Shown: positions 16,006 to 22,646 of the stretch, piece by piece | Layout: each line of letters opens with the position of its first letter | Numbering within the stretch: the stretch's first letter is position 1 | Assembly (NCBI GenBank): GCA_964569815.1 | Contig: CAZMUN010000015.1 | Location: forward strand, 1-27,455 | Reading direction: 5' to 3' | Length of the DNA stretch: 27,455 nt | Origin: CAZMUN01 sp964569815 | GTDB lineage: Archaea; Iainarchaeota; Iainarchaeia; Iainarchaeales; GCA-2688035 | Program-made: the position numbers and the translations under genes | Notes under the pieces: generated by a model | Database searches by the model: none | The model's input: the letters and a program-made list of their open reading frames with translations, nothing else | Told to the model about the DNA's origin: nothing

Positions 16006-19000
16006 TTGTCCCACGCCCAGTAATCTAAAGTGTATACAAACGTTTCGGGAATTGCACAATGGACTACTGCGGTGTTGTTTTCACTGCATTCGTCTATTTC
16101 CTTGTTTTTGTTGACCCACATGCAAAGCCATCCGCTTTCAGGAAGCCTTGTTGTTGTTCGTTCCGCTATTGGAAGGCTTGCTTCCGGATTGTTTTCCGCG
16201 TCCAAAACCACGGCCGGGTCGTCGAAGTTATCGCCTGAAACAAACTGGTTGTACCTTTCGTCGCACGCTTCCAGGGGGTCGTCTGCATCAACGTAAAAAG
16301 CAACCCCTGGGTCCATTGCTGAAAGGTCGATTCCATTGATGTATCCGCTGTTTCTTACATCGTATGTGAGGGTTGTGTCGTTTACTCCGCGAAACTGTCC
16401 TTCAATAAAGTCGATTGTTAAATCGTTGTAATACAGTAGGCCTCCTGCTGTGAACTTTTCAGGCCAGTTCACTGGGTCCAGAACTTCTTCCTCTATTGCG
16501 AACTCTATAACGGTGTCGCTTGGAGGGAACTCGGTTTCTGCGTTTGGAGTGAACTCTATTGCACAGTCCACGTAATCGCATGGAATGTAGACGTCAAAGC
16601 TTCCTGCCCATTCCTGCCTTATGTTTATATGAGTGAATTCCAAAACCTGGTCATCAGGGTCCCAGTTTGCGCTTTCGCTTGGCTCAATGTTGCTTAAAAC
16701 CATTCCATTGAAATCTCCAAAGGGCATTGTAAGGTTTGTGGACTGGCCGTCGGGAACCAGGCCTGCCAGTGCGGCAATGTCTTTGGAGATTATTTCATAA
16801 ACCGCGTTCAATGCATTCGGGTCGCTTGCTTGGTAGTACTTGCCTTCTTCGCATTCAGTGTTTCCGTCCTCACAGTATTCGGCCATGTCTATAAGCTGCT
16901 GCTCGTCCACGTCTCCGCCAAAGCCTATTGTAAAAATGTAGACTCTGTTGGCTTTTGCTATCTCCACCTGCGTGTCCAAAAGCGAGTCACAGTTATATGG
17001 GCTGTTGCACTGGCCGTCTGCAAGCAGGATAACAAACTTGACTGCATCATCTCGCTGCCTTGAACTTGATAGCAGCTCGTCAAGGGATTCTTCAAGGCCG
17101 TATGCCATTGGCGTGCTGCCATAGGCCATTATCCCTTCAATGGAGTTGTTTATAGTTTCCTTGTTTGGGCCTGTTGCCCCAAGCAATGGCTGGTCAAGGT
17201 CTGAGTCGTCGTTGCCGTAGCTCGTTACCCCTATCTTGTCGTCTGGCGCGTTCCAGTCTTCGAATAAGACAAACTGCTGTGCTGAACCCTTTGCTATATC
17301 CATTTTTGGGCCAAGCAACTTGTTTATGGTGAAAAGCCGGTAGCTTGAGTTAAAAACATAAGCCAGGCTTGACCCAACCGCAATCTTTGAATGCGCCCCA
17401 TAGGGGAAGTAGAATGTTTTTTCAAGAGAGGGGCTTGAAGCGATGTTCAAGTCTAGAACAAGCTCTGCGTTTTCTGTTGCTCCTGAACCGGTGTCGTTTG
17501 AAGCAACGTAAAGCTTGCTTCCGTCTGTGTCAACGCCTTCCACTTCGCCAAGGCTGTTAAGCGTGTTCACAACTGCTTTTGCTGCCAAGTCAACTACATG
17601 GACTGCATTGTTTTGCTCCACAACGTAAGCGTAGTTGTTTCCAGCTGCAACGTCAACAGCGTCACTTATGCTTACCAGCGTGTCAAAGGCTGGGCTGCTC
17701 GGGTTTGAAATATCCACAATCCATAGTCCGTCTGCTCCGTCGTCGCTGTCGTCTGTTATAAGGGCATAGTTTCCCGAAACTGCGATATCGTTTCCTTGAA
17801 TTGTTCCAGAGCCTGTATCATAAAGGCTTGATTCCACGAACCAGTTCGCTGGATTTGGGCTGCTTTTGTCTACTATTATTAAACCGCCTGGTCCTGTTCC
17901 CTCAAAGGAAAGCTGGAATCCTGCGTCCTCGTAATCCGCTTGGTTTGGAGGCTGCCTTTCAGTGCATGCATTGCTTGAATTGCATTCCCAGAGCGTTCCG
18001 TCTGAATACTGGTCTTCTTCGTTTTTTGCAGCGCCCCATGTGTAATAGTTTGAGGAATCCCCTGCTGCAGTAAGTGCAAGGTAGTATGTGTTGCCAGGCG
18101 TCACACCAATGCCGTTTCCAGGCAACTGAAAATCTATCCAGCCCATTGAATTCAAAACACTTGCTGCTGAAACCACGGCAGTTCCATTGCTTTTGTCTGC
18201 TCCGTTTATGCTTTCCCTTACATGAAGCGTTAAATCGCCCGGGCTTCCGGTTTTCATAGCAGGTATTTTTATTTTTGTTATGCCTGCAATGCTTGGCTTG
18301 AAGGACTGGGCTGCCCAGCTTTCAATGCTGTCATAGCCTATTTTTGCTTCCCCTTCCAGGGAGGCCATTGGCGTGTCATCTGACCAGCTTGTGGTTCCAG
18401 AGCTCGAGCCGTCATCTCCTGCAGGCCCTGAATCAAGGAAGTCTCCATTTAGCTTAAAGTATGAAACAAGGCCTGTTTCTGAGCCGCCTAATTCGATCAA
18501 ATAGTCTCCCTGTATTTCTGAAAGGCTTCTGCCGTTATCGTAGTACCTTAGGTCGTCCCCTCGGCCATTCATAGCCGAGCCGTAGCCTGAGCCAGACCGC
18601 GTAAACCAGTTTCCGTAGCGTATGCCTTCGTCTGAAACCGTGTAATTCCAGTTGCTTTCCCTTCCAATTTCCACTGGCGCTGTATCCTCATCGCCCACAT
18701 AAAGGTACAAGTCGTTTGATATTTCGTCCCAGGCTATTGCAACAAAGTACCACTTGTTTGTTTCAGTAAAAGGGTCGGAAACATATAGTGCGCCGTTTGT
18801 GCCCCAGTCCAGCACGAAGTTGCCGTAACTGAACCTCATTTCCATTCTGTCGTCCTGCCCCCAAAACCTTTCATTTCCTGATTTGCTGAACATCTTCACC
18901 CAGAAGGATATTGTGCCTGTTTGCGATCCCCAGTCCTCGTTTCCATTACCTACAACCATGTAGCCGCTGCTTGTTTCAAACGAATTCTCTTCAATTGGAG

Positions 19001-21053
19001 GCGGTGCAAGCGGCGTATCTGTAATCCACTCTGTTAAGCCTTGCCTTGAAGCGTCTTTCGAAGCAGGCCCTGAGTCTTCTGTTGTTCCGTCAAGCATGTA
19101 ATATGAGACAAGGTTTGCTTCTGTTCCTGACAAGGCCTGCTTGTAGTCGCTTTGTATTTCTGCCAGGCTTCGGGCTGTGTCATAGTAGCGCAGTTCATCG
19201 GCTTGCCCATCTACTTCTGAGCCATAGCCTGAACCAGACCTCATAAACAAGTTTCCATAGTCGATGCCTTCATCTGAAACAGAATATGTCCAGTTGTAGT
19301 TTGAGCCAACAAGCTGCGGGGCGTTATCTTCGTCTCCTACGTAAACAAAGAGGTCGTTGTCTATCTCGTCCCAGGTTACTGCCATAAAGTACCATTTCCC
19401 TGTATCTGGAACCGGGTCGTCAATCCTTACGCAGCCCGATGTCCCTGACGAAGTGCCCCAGTCAAGCATCAGGTCCCCATAGTAATAGCGGATTTCCATG
19501 TCGTTGTGCTGGCCCCAAAACCTGTCGTTGTTGCTTGTGTCATCTCGTTTCACCCAGAATGATATTGTGCCTGTTTGCGATCCCCAGTCCTCGTTTCCCA
19601 TAGACATGTACCCGTTTACAAAATCAAGCGCATTGTAGTCTTCACTAAACTGCTGCTGCGAGCCGATAACTTTTGCAGTTTCGTCCACAAGGCTTATTGA
19701 TTCCGGCGTTCCCTGTGCTGCAACAAACGCATAATTTCCTTGCCCTGTTACAGCTCGCGCGTTTGTCATGTCTGTGATGCCGCCGAGCGAATTCATTGTC
19801 GCCTGATCCAAAACCGTGAGCCCTGTGTCATCGTCTGCCACAAGCACGTGGTTTCCGTCCGCATATAAGCCATAGGCGTCGTCAATGCTCTGGTAATCGT
19901 TTACGGCCAAATCCCCGTTAAGTGTGTTTGTGTCATACTTGTAGACATGGCTGTCTGTTCCGACAAAAACCGTGTTGCCGTCGCTGTATGGAAAAATGCT
20001 TCTTTCTGTGCCGCTTGGGTTTGCTTCATCAAGCCAGGCCATGCTTCCACTCCTGTCAAGGGAAAGCACTATATCAACAGGGGTTCTTCTTCCGCCTGCC
20101 TCAGCGGTTATTGAAAAGTCGACTGATGTTGTAACACCGCATTCCAGGGGTTCACTGCTTATGCTTGATTCAAACTGGAAGCAGGGCCCGCCCACTATTG
20201 CAAAAGGGCTGTTTGCGTCAGGGCTCCAGTCTTGGCCGTCAAAAACGCGGACATTGCATTTCCACCGGTTTCCGTCATCTGTATCGGAAAGCTGTACGGT
20301 TTGGCCTGTTTCGCCTGCCAAAAGCCAGTTTCCTTCGCCAAAATCGTATTTCCACCAACGGTATTCCTGGTTTGTTTCGGGGTCAGAATCAGGGTCGTAG
20401 TATTCATAACAGCATCGCATTGTTTCGCCTGCCGCTGGGCAGGGGCTTCTTTCTCCAGGGCATGAAGCGGCTGTTGAAATGTTCACATCCCTTGCTTCAG
20501 GAATTCCATTTGCTTGCAGCCGTGCAACCGGAAGCTTTCTTTTTCCTGCAAGCGAAAAAAGCTCGCAGTCCCCTGGCTCTTTTTTTATCAAAATTTTTCT
20601 GCTGTGGAAAATCTCTTTTTCTTCGGGAACACTTTCGCCGCCTGTGTAAATTGTTTTTGGGTTTGGCTCGCCTTCATATGTTGAAGGAAAGCAGCTTGAA
20701 AAATCTTGGTCGACTCTGCAGGTGCTTAAGGGGTCGTCTAGGTCTGAAGCATACCTCTTCAATTCCAGCATGTATCCGACCGTTTCTGGCAGCAGTGCAT
20801 CAAGCCTTGTTCCAATGTCTTCTGGCTGGCTGCTGTAAATTTTTTTCATCAAAAAGCCGGTGTTGTCCATGGCTGCCACTGCGTCGTCTACAAGCTGGTT
20901 TATGGTTGTTTTCTGTTGGGTTACAGGGCTTTGGCTAACTGGCTCTATTGAGATAAACACTATCATTGCTATAAATACAATTATTGCAAGCAAGGCGTCT
21001 ATGGATATCGCCATCCCTTTTTTATCTTGGGTAGTAAACTGAAAACTTTGCAA
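16002..21053 (-). CDS. Cassette B, gene 4: giant vWA-LamG-propeller prepilin-like adhesin
   Basis: The 1683-aa surface protein begins with DKKGMAISIDALLAIIVFIA, prepilin-like with Asp at +6. A Cys-rich Ig/PKD-like segment (about 198-290) precedes the vWA start, DRSGSM (333-338). The vWA fold resumes about 910 residues later at KMDIAKGSAQQFVLF (about 1250), with MIDAS Thr in GSTPMAYGL (T1314) and LLADG (1343-1347). The insert contains beta-propeller-like blades (about 352-462), two LamG units (474-689 and 690-900), a jellyroll-like domain starting IESWAAQSF (about 910-1050), and more blades with (I/V)VD motifs (about 1058-1245). A CARDB-like region (ECSENNTAV) and YTLDYWAWDK end it. The TTG at 21053 has GGAGAGGAAG just upstream and overlaps the previous gene by 32 bp. 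All MIDAS positions are present. It is likely a tip adhesin (inferred). Confidence 0.85.
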   Translation of the reverse strand: MQSFQFTTQDKKGMAISIDALLAIIVFIAMIVFISIEPVSQSPVTQQKTTINQLVDDAVAAMDNTGFLMKKIYSSQPEDIGTRLDALLPETVGYMLELKRYASDLDDPLSTCRVDQDFSSCFPSTYEGEPNPKTIYTGGESVPEEKEIFHSRKILIKKEPGDCELFSLAGKRKLPVARLQANGIPEARDVNISTAASCPGERSPCPAAGETMRCCYEYYDPDSDPETNQEYRWWKYDFGEGNWLLAGETGQTVQLSDTDDGNRWKCNVRVFDGQDWSPDANSPFAIVGGPCFQFESSISSEPLECGVTTSVDFSITAEAGGRRTPVDIVLSLDRSGSMAWLDEANPSGTERSIFPYSDGNTVFVGTDSHVYKYDTNTLNGDLAVNDYQSIDDAYGLYADGNHVLVADDDTGLTVLDQATMNSLGGITDMTNARAVTGQGNYAFVAAQGTPESISLVDETAKVIGSQQQFSEDYNALDFVNGYMSMGNEDWGSQTGTISFWVKRDDTSNNDRFWGQHNDMEIRYYYGDLMLDWGTSSGTSGCVRIDDPVPDTGKWYFMAVTWDEIDNDLFVYVGDEDNAPQLVGSNYNWTYSVSDEGIDYGNLFMRSGSGYGSEVDGQADELRYYDTARSLAEIQSDYKQALSGTEANLVSYYMLDGTTEDSGPASKDASRQGLTEWITDTPLAPPPIEENSFETSSGYMVVGNGNEDWGSQTGTISFWVKMFSKSGNERFWGQDDRMEMRFSYGNFVLDWGTNGALYVSDPFTETNKWYFVAIAWDEISNDLYLYVGDEDTAPVEIGRESNWNYTVSDEGIRYGNWFTRSGSGYGSAMNGRGDDLRYYDNGRSLSEIQGDYLIELGGSETGLVSYFKLNGDFLDSGPAGDDGSSSGTTSWSDDTPMASLEGEAKIGYDSIESWAAQSFKPSIAGITKIKIPAMKTGSPGDLTLHVRESINGADKSNGTAVVSAASVLNSMGWIDFQLPGNGIGVTPGNTYYLALTAAGDSSNYYTWGAAKNEEDQYSDGTLWECNSSNACTERQPPNQADYEDAGFQLSFEGTGPGGLIIVDKSSPNPANWFVESSLYDTGSGTIQGNDIAVSGNYALITDDSDDGADGLWIVDISNPSSPAFDTLVSISDAVDVAAGNNYAYVVEQNNAVHVVDLAAKAVVNTLNSLGEVEGVDTDGSKLYVASNDTGSGATENAELVLDLNIASSPSLEKTFYFPYGAHSKIAVGSSLAYVFNSSYRLFTINKLLGPKMDIAKGSAQQFVLFEDWNAPDDKIGVTSYGNDDSDLDQPLLGATGPNKETINNSIEGIMAYGSTPMAYGLEESLDELLSSSRQRDDAVKFVILLADGQCNSPYNCDSLLDTQVEIAKANRVYIFTIGFGGDVDEQQLIDMAEYCEDGNTECEEGKYYQASDPNALNAVYEIISKDIAALAGLVPDGQSTNLTMPFGDFNGMVLSNIEPSESANWDPDDQVLEFTHINIRQEWAGSFDVYIPCDYVDCAIEFTPNAETEFPPSDTVIEFAIEEEVLDPVNWPEKFTAGGLLYYNDLTIDFIEGQFRGVNDTTLTYDVRNSGYINGIDLSAMDPGVAFYVDADDPLEACDERYNQFVSGDNFDDPAVVLDAENNPEASLPIAERTTTRLPESGWLCMWVNKNKEIDECSENNTAVVHCAIPETFVYTLDYWAWDK
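18895..18944 (-). repeat. 50-bp direct repeat, copy 2 (LamG unit 2)
   Basis: It matches 19549-19598 at 49 of 50 bases by eye. The copies are 654 bp apart, which is exactly 218 codons. They encode the conserved DWGSQTGTISFWVK segment of each LamG unit, so the nucleotide identity points to recent duplication or gene conversion. Confidence 0.85.
19549..19598 (-). repeat. 50-bp direct repeat, copy 1 (LamG unit 1)
   Basis: This is the partner of 18895-18944, with one mismatch in 50 bases. Both copies are in the same reading frame of the same gene. Confidence 0.85.
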
Positions 21054-21549
21054 TTACTTCCTCTCCATTGTAGTTAACGATTCTTTTAACGGTGACCTGA
21101 AGCATGTTTTGCCACCGGTCGTCTAAAGGCTCGTCTGTTTTTTCAAGAGTGTTGCCTTCGCTATCCTCCAGCTCAAAATAATAGTCATAGCCTATTAATA
21201 AAAGTGATTTAACGGCATTGTAGTCGGCACTGCTGTAATCGCTGGCTTCGCCTGTCAGCTCAAAAAACCTTTCAACCTTGTCTTCATCCAAAGCGCGGTC
21301 CCTTTTTGCAAGGCCGATTGCCACAACATTTTCAAGGCCAAGGGTTTCCCAGTTGTTTGGCTTTCCGTCTGTTCTTACAAGCAAGTCTATTGTCTGGCCT
21401 GCTTTGGCGTTAAGGTTGTTCAACACGTTTTTTTCTGAAACGCTTTTTGTTCCGGAATCAATAATGGTCATTGAAGCATTCAAAACCAGCAGGAAAACAA
21501 GCACTGCAAAAAGAAAATCCAGGGCGATTCCCTGGCCTTTGCTTTTCAT
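21022..21549 (-). CDS. Cassette B, gene 3: prepilin-like subunit (no LamG)
   Basis: The 175-aa product starts MKSKGQGIALDFLFAVLVFL: KG/Q with Asp at +6 and a hydrophobic helix. The rest (NLNAKAGQTIDLLVRTDGKP, NNWETLGLENVVAIGLAKR, LDEDKVERFFEL, VKSLLLIGYDYYFEL) aligns with the scaffold of the gene at 12835-14004. That gene has about 200 extra LamG residues between the KV-F and VK-LL parts. The ATG at 21549 overlaps the upstream TGA (ATGA). An upstream TTG at 21555 is possible, but the overlap favours the ATG. The 3' end overlaps the giant gene by 32 bp. It is likely a minor pilin adjacent to the giant in the assembled complex. Confidence 0.82.
   Translation of the reverse strand: MKSKGQGIALDFLFAVLVFLLVLNASMTIIDSGTKSVSEKNVLNNLNAKAGQTIDLLVRTDGKPNNWETLGLENVVAIGLAKRDRALDEDKVERFFELTGEASDYSSADYNAVKSLLLIGYDYYFELEDSEGNTLEKTDEPLDDRWQNMLQVTVKRIVNYNGEEVIAKFSVYYPR
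21057..21066 (-). promoter_or_regulatory. Ribosome binding site for the cassette B giant
   Basis: GGAGAGGAAG on the minus strand ends 3 bases before TTG at 21053, with its GAGG core about 6 bases away. It supports the TTG as start. An internal ATG 39 bases downstream would delete the signal peptide head. Confidence 0.6.
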
Positions 21550-21983
21550 GAGCAATCGCCTGCCACCACCGTAATCTCAAGCTCTTGTTTCCAAAAACAC
21601 CAGTTTCCTTTCTCCAAAACAATTCCTCCTGGGCCTGTGTCAACTTCGTCTGGCGAACCAGGCTTTTTTATGCTTCCCAGGTATTCACAGCTTACGTTTT
21701 CAACCCTAATTGTTCCCGGCTTTCCTGAAACCCTTTCAATAGTGGCTTCGGAAAAAAAGTGCACGCTTTCCTTTACAACGCCGCGGTTGCTGTAAACCCT
21801 TGCAATCGCGGAAGCAATTTGGTTGCACTGAATGCTGTTTTCGCTTGTTTCCAAAAGCCTTTGAGTCTCCTCGTTTCTTACATATGTTGCAACCATTACA
21901 ACCAAAAGAAGCCCTACCAGGATCACTGAAACGCCTACTACTTCAATCGGGGCCTGGCCTCCTTTTTTTTTATTGCCCTGCAT
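21546..21983 (-). CDS. Cassette B, gene 2: small Cys-containing class III prepilin
   Basis: The 145-aa product starts MQGNKKKGGQAPIEVVGVSV; with cleavage after the second Gly, Q is +1 and Glu is +5. A hydrophobic helix follows. The head domain has Cys in IQCNQIASAIARVYSNRG, VSCEYLG, GNWCFWKQ and the near-terminal GDCS, matching the pattern in 13982-14407. The ATG at 21983 was chosen over a GTG at 22013. It lies one base after the preceding TGA and has AGAGGG six bases upstream, whereas the GTG would overlap the upstream gene. Its own TGA overlaps the next ATG. It is probably a disulfide-stabilised minor pilin. Confidence 0.8.
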   Translation of the reverse strand: MQGNKKKGGQAPIEVVGVSVILVGLLLVVMVATYVRNEETQRLLETSENSIQCNQIASAIARVYSNRGVVKESVHFFSEATIERVSGKPGTIRVENVSCEYLGSIKKPGSPDEVDTGPGGIVLEKGNWCFWKQELEITVVAGDCS

Positions 21984-21984
21984 G

Positions 21985-22536
21985 TCAAGCCCTCTGCAGG
22001 CAGATTTTTTCACCGCACCAGTAAACTTTTACAATCTGTTTTCCTTCTGAAGTGAAAAGAAGCTTTGGGTGCGTGCCGGCAGGGTTATCGCAGGCAGGCC
22101 CTCCTTCGCCGCACCCTTCGGGAGACCTGCCATCGTAAGCTATGTCAAATTCAATTTCCGCCTTTGCCGTTCTCCCAATGGTTGAAATTCCGCCTATCAG
22201 GCTAACCTGCATTTCAATGGCGCCTCTTTTAACGCCGCCTCTTGCAGAGCAATCAATGTTATGGCCTTGTTCAAGATTGTTGCAAATCGTTACATCACGC
22301 AGGCTTTGAATGTCCCAAGGCAACGTTATGTCAACAAACTGGTTGTTGTCAGGCCCCAAAGCGTAAACCAAGTCAGCCTTGTTAACAAGCTTGTCCAAAG
22401 AGTTGTTTGCCTGGCTTGTTTTAATGTTCTGGTTGTTTGAAACAAAGCTGTATACAAACACTACTGTAACAATAACCAGAATAAAACCCGTTATTATAAG
22501 GTATTCTGTTGCAACCTGCCCTTTTTTTCCAACCAT
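21985..22536 (-). CDS. Cassette B, gene 1: class III prepilin, first gene of the operon
   Basis: The 183-aa product starts MVGKKGQVATEYLIITGFIL: KKG/Q, Glu at +5, Tyr at +6, then a long hydrophobic helix, the canonical archaeal type IV pilin N terminus. The head domain has at least five Cys (TICNNL, NIDCSA, EGCGEGGPACD, YWCGEKICLQ). It is homologous to 14413-14949 (NNQFVDI versus NNRFVNV). The start is the ATG at 22536; there is no clear Shine-Dalgarno sequence but a TATA-like box about 27 nt upstream, suggesting a leaderless or near-leaderless transcript. This is the first gene of the 22.5-kb minus-strand run. Confidence 0.87.
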   Translation of the reverse strand: MVGKKGQVATEYLIITGFILVIVTVVFVYSFVSNNQNIKTSQANNSLDKLVNKADLVYALGPDNNQFVDITLPWDIQSLRDVTICNNLEQGHNIDCSARGGVKRGAIEMQVSLIGGISTIGRTAKAEIEFDIAYDGRSPEGCGEGGPACDNPAGTHPKLLFTSEGKQIVKVYWCGEKICLQRA

Positions 22537-22556
22537 GGTGCTATATATACTGTTTT

Positions 22557-22570
22557 CTTAAATAAAACTT
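22557..22570 (-). promoter_or_regulatory. Likely promoter of the pilus operon
   Basis: AAGTTTTATTTAAG on the minus strand contains a TATA-like box centred about 27 nt before the ATG at 22536, where archaeal transcription would begin. A second AT-rich element, TATATATA (22542-22549), is too close to the ATG to serve this gene. Being near-symmetric, it might serve the divergent gene. Confidence 0.5.
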
Positions 22571-22610
22571 TTCCTTTGCCCTAAACACGCCTTTTTGAGG
22601 CCAAGCATTG

Positions 22611-22620
22611 TTTTTAAAGC
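22611..22620 (+). promoter_or_regulatory. Possible promoter of the transglutaminase-like gene
   Basis: TTTTTAAAGC lies about 25 nt before 22635-22647, where the two candidate ATG codons are. It would give a very short leader. TATATATA at 22542-22549 is an alternative with a longer leader. Confidence 0.4.
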
Positions 22621-22646
22621 AGTTTCAGCCAAAAATGGTGTATAAC

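Larger units (their letters stand above)
18354..19634 (-). repeat. Two tandem LamG-like units within the cassette B giant
   Basis: Unit 1 (19634-18987) and unit 2 (18986-18354) encode closely related domains offset by 218 residues. Both have NEDWGSQTGTISFWVK, a WYFxAxxWDEIxNDL strand, SDEGIxYGN, RSGSGYGS and LRYYDxxRSLxEIQ, and both end with a LVSYxxLxG...DSGPA strand. Confidence 0.85.
14953..22536 (-). other. Minor-pilin cassette B (five genes)
   Basis: Gene order in transcription is pilin (21985), small Cys pilin (21546), short subunit (21022), giant (16002), and subunit without Glu5 (14953). It is separated from cassette A by only 3 bp. Except for the LamG repeats within the giant, nucleotide similarity between cassettes is not obvious by eye, so the duplication is old. 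Confidence 0.85.

Noticed and set aside
20165..20938. Plus-strand open frame of 257 codons opposite the cassette B giant
   Set aside because: It is an antisense shadow rich in Arg, Leu and Cys without a promoter or ribosome binding site. The minus-strand frame is homologous to another protein in the window.
22542..22549. TATATATA as the promoter of the pilus operon
   Set aside because: It is only about 6-13 bases from the ATG, so transcription would begin inside the gene. The TATA-like box at 22557-22570 fits better.
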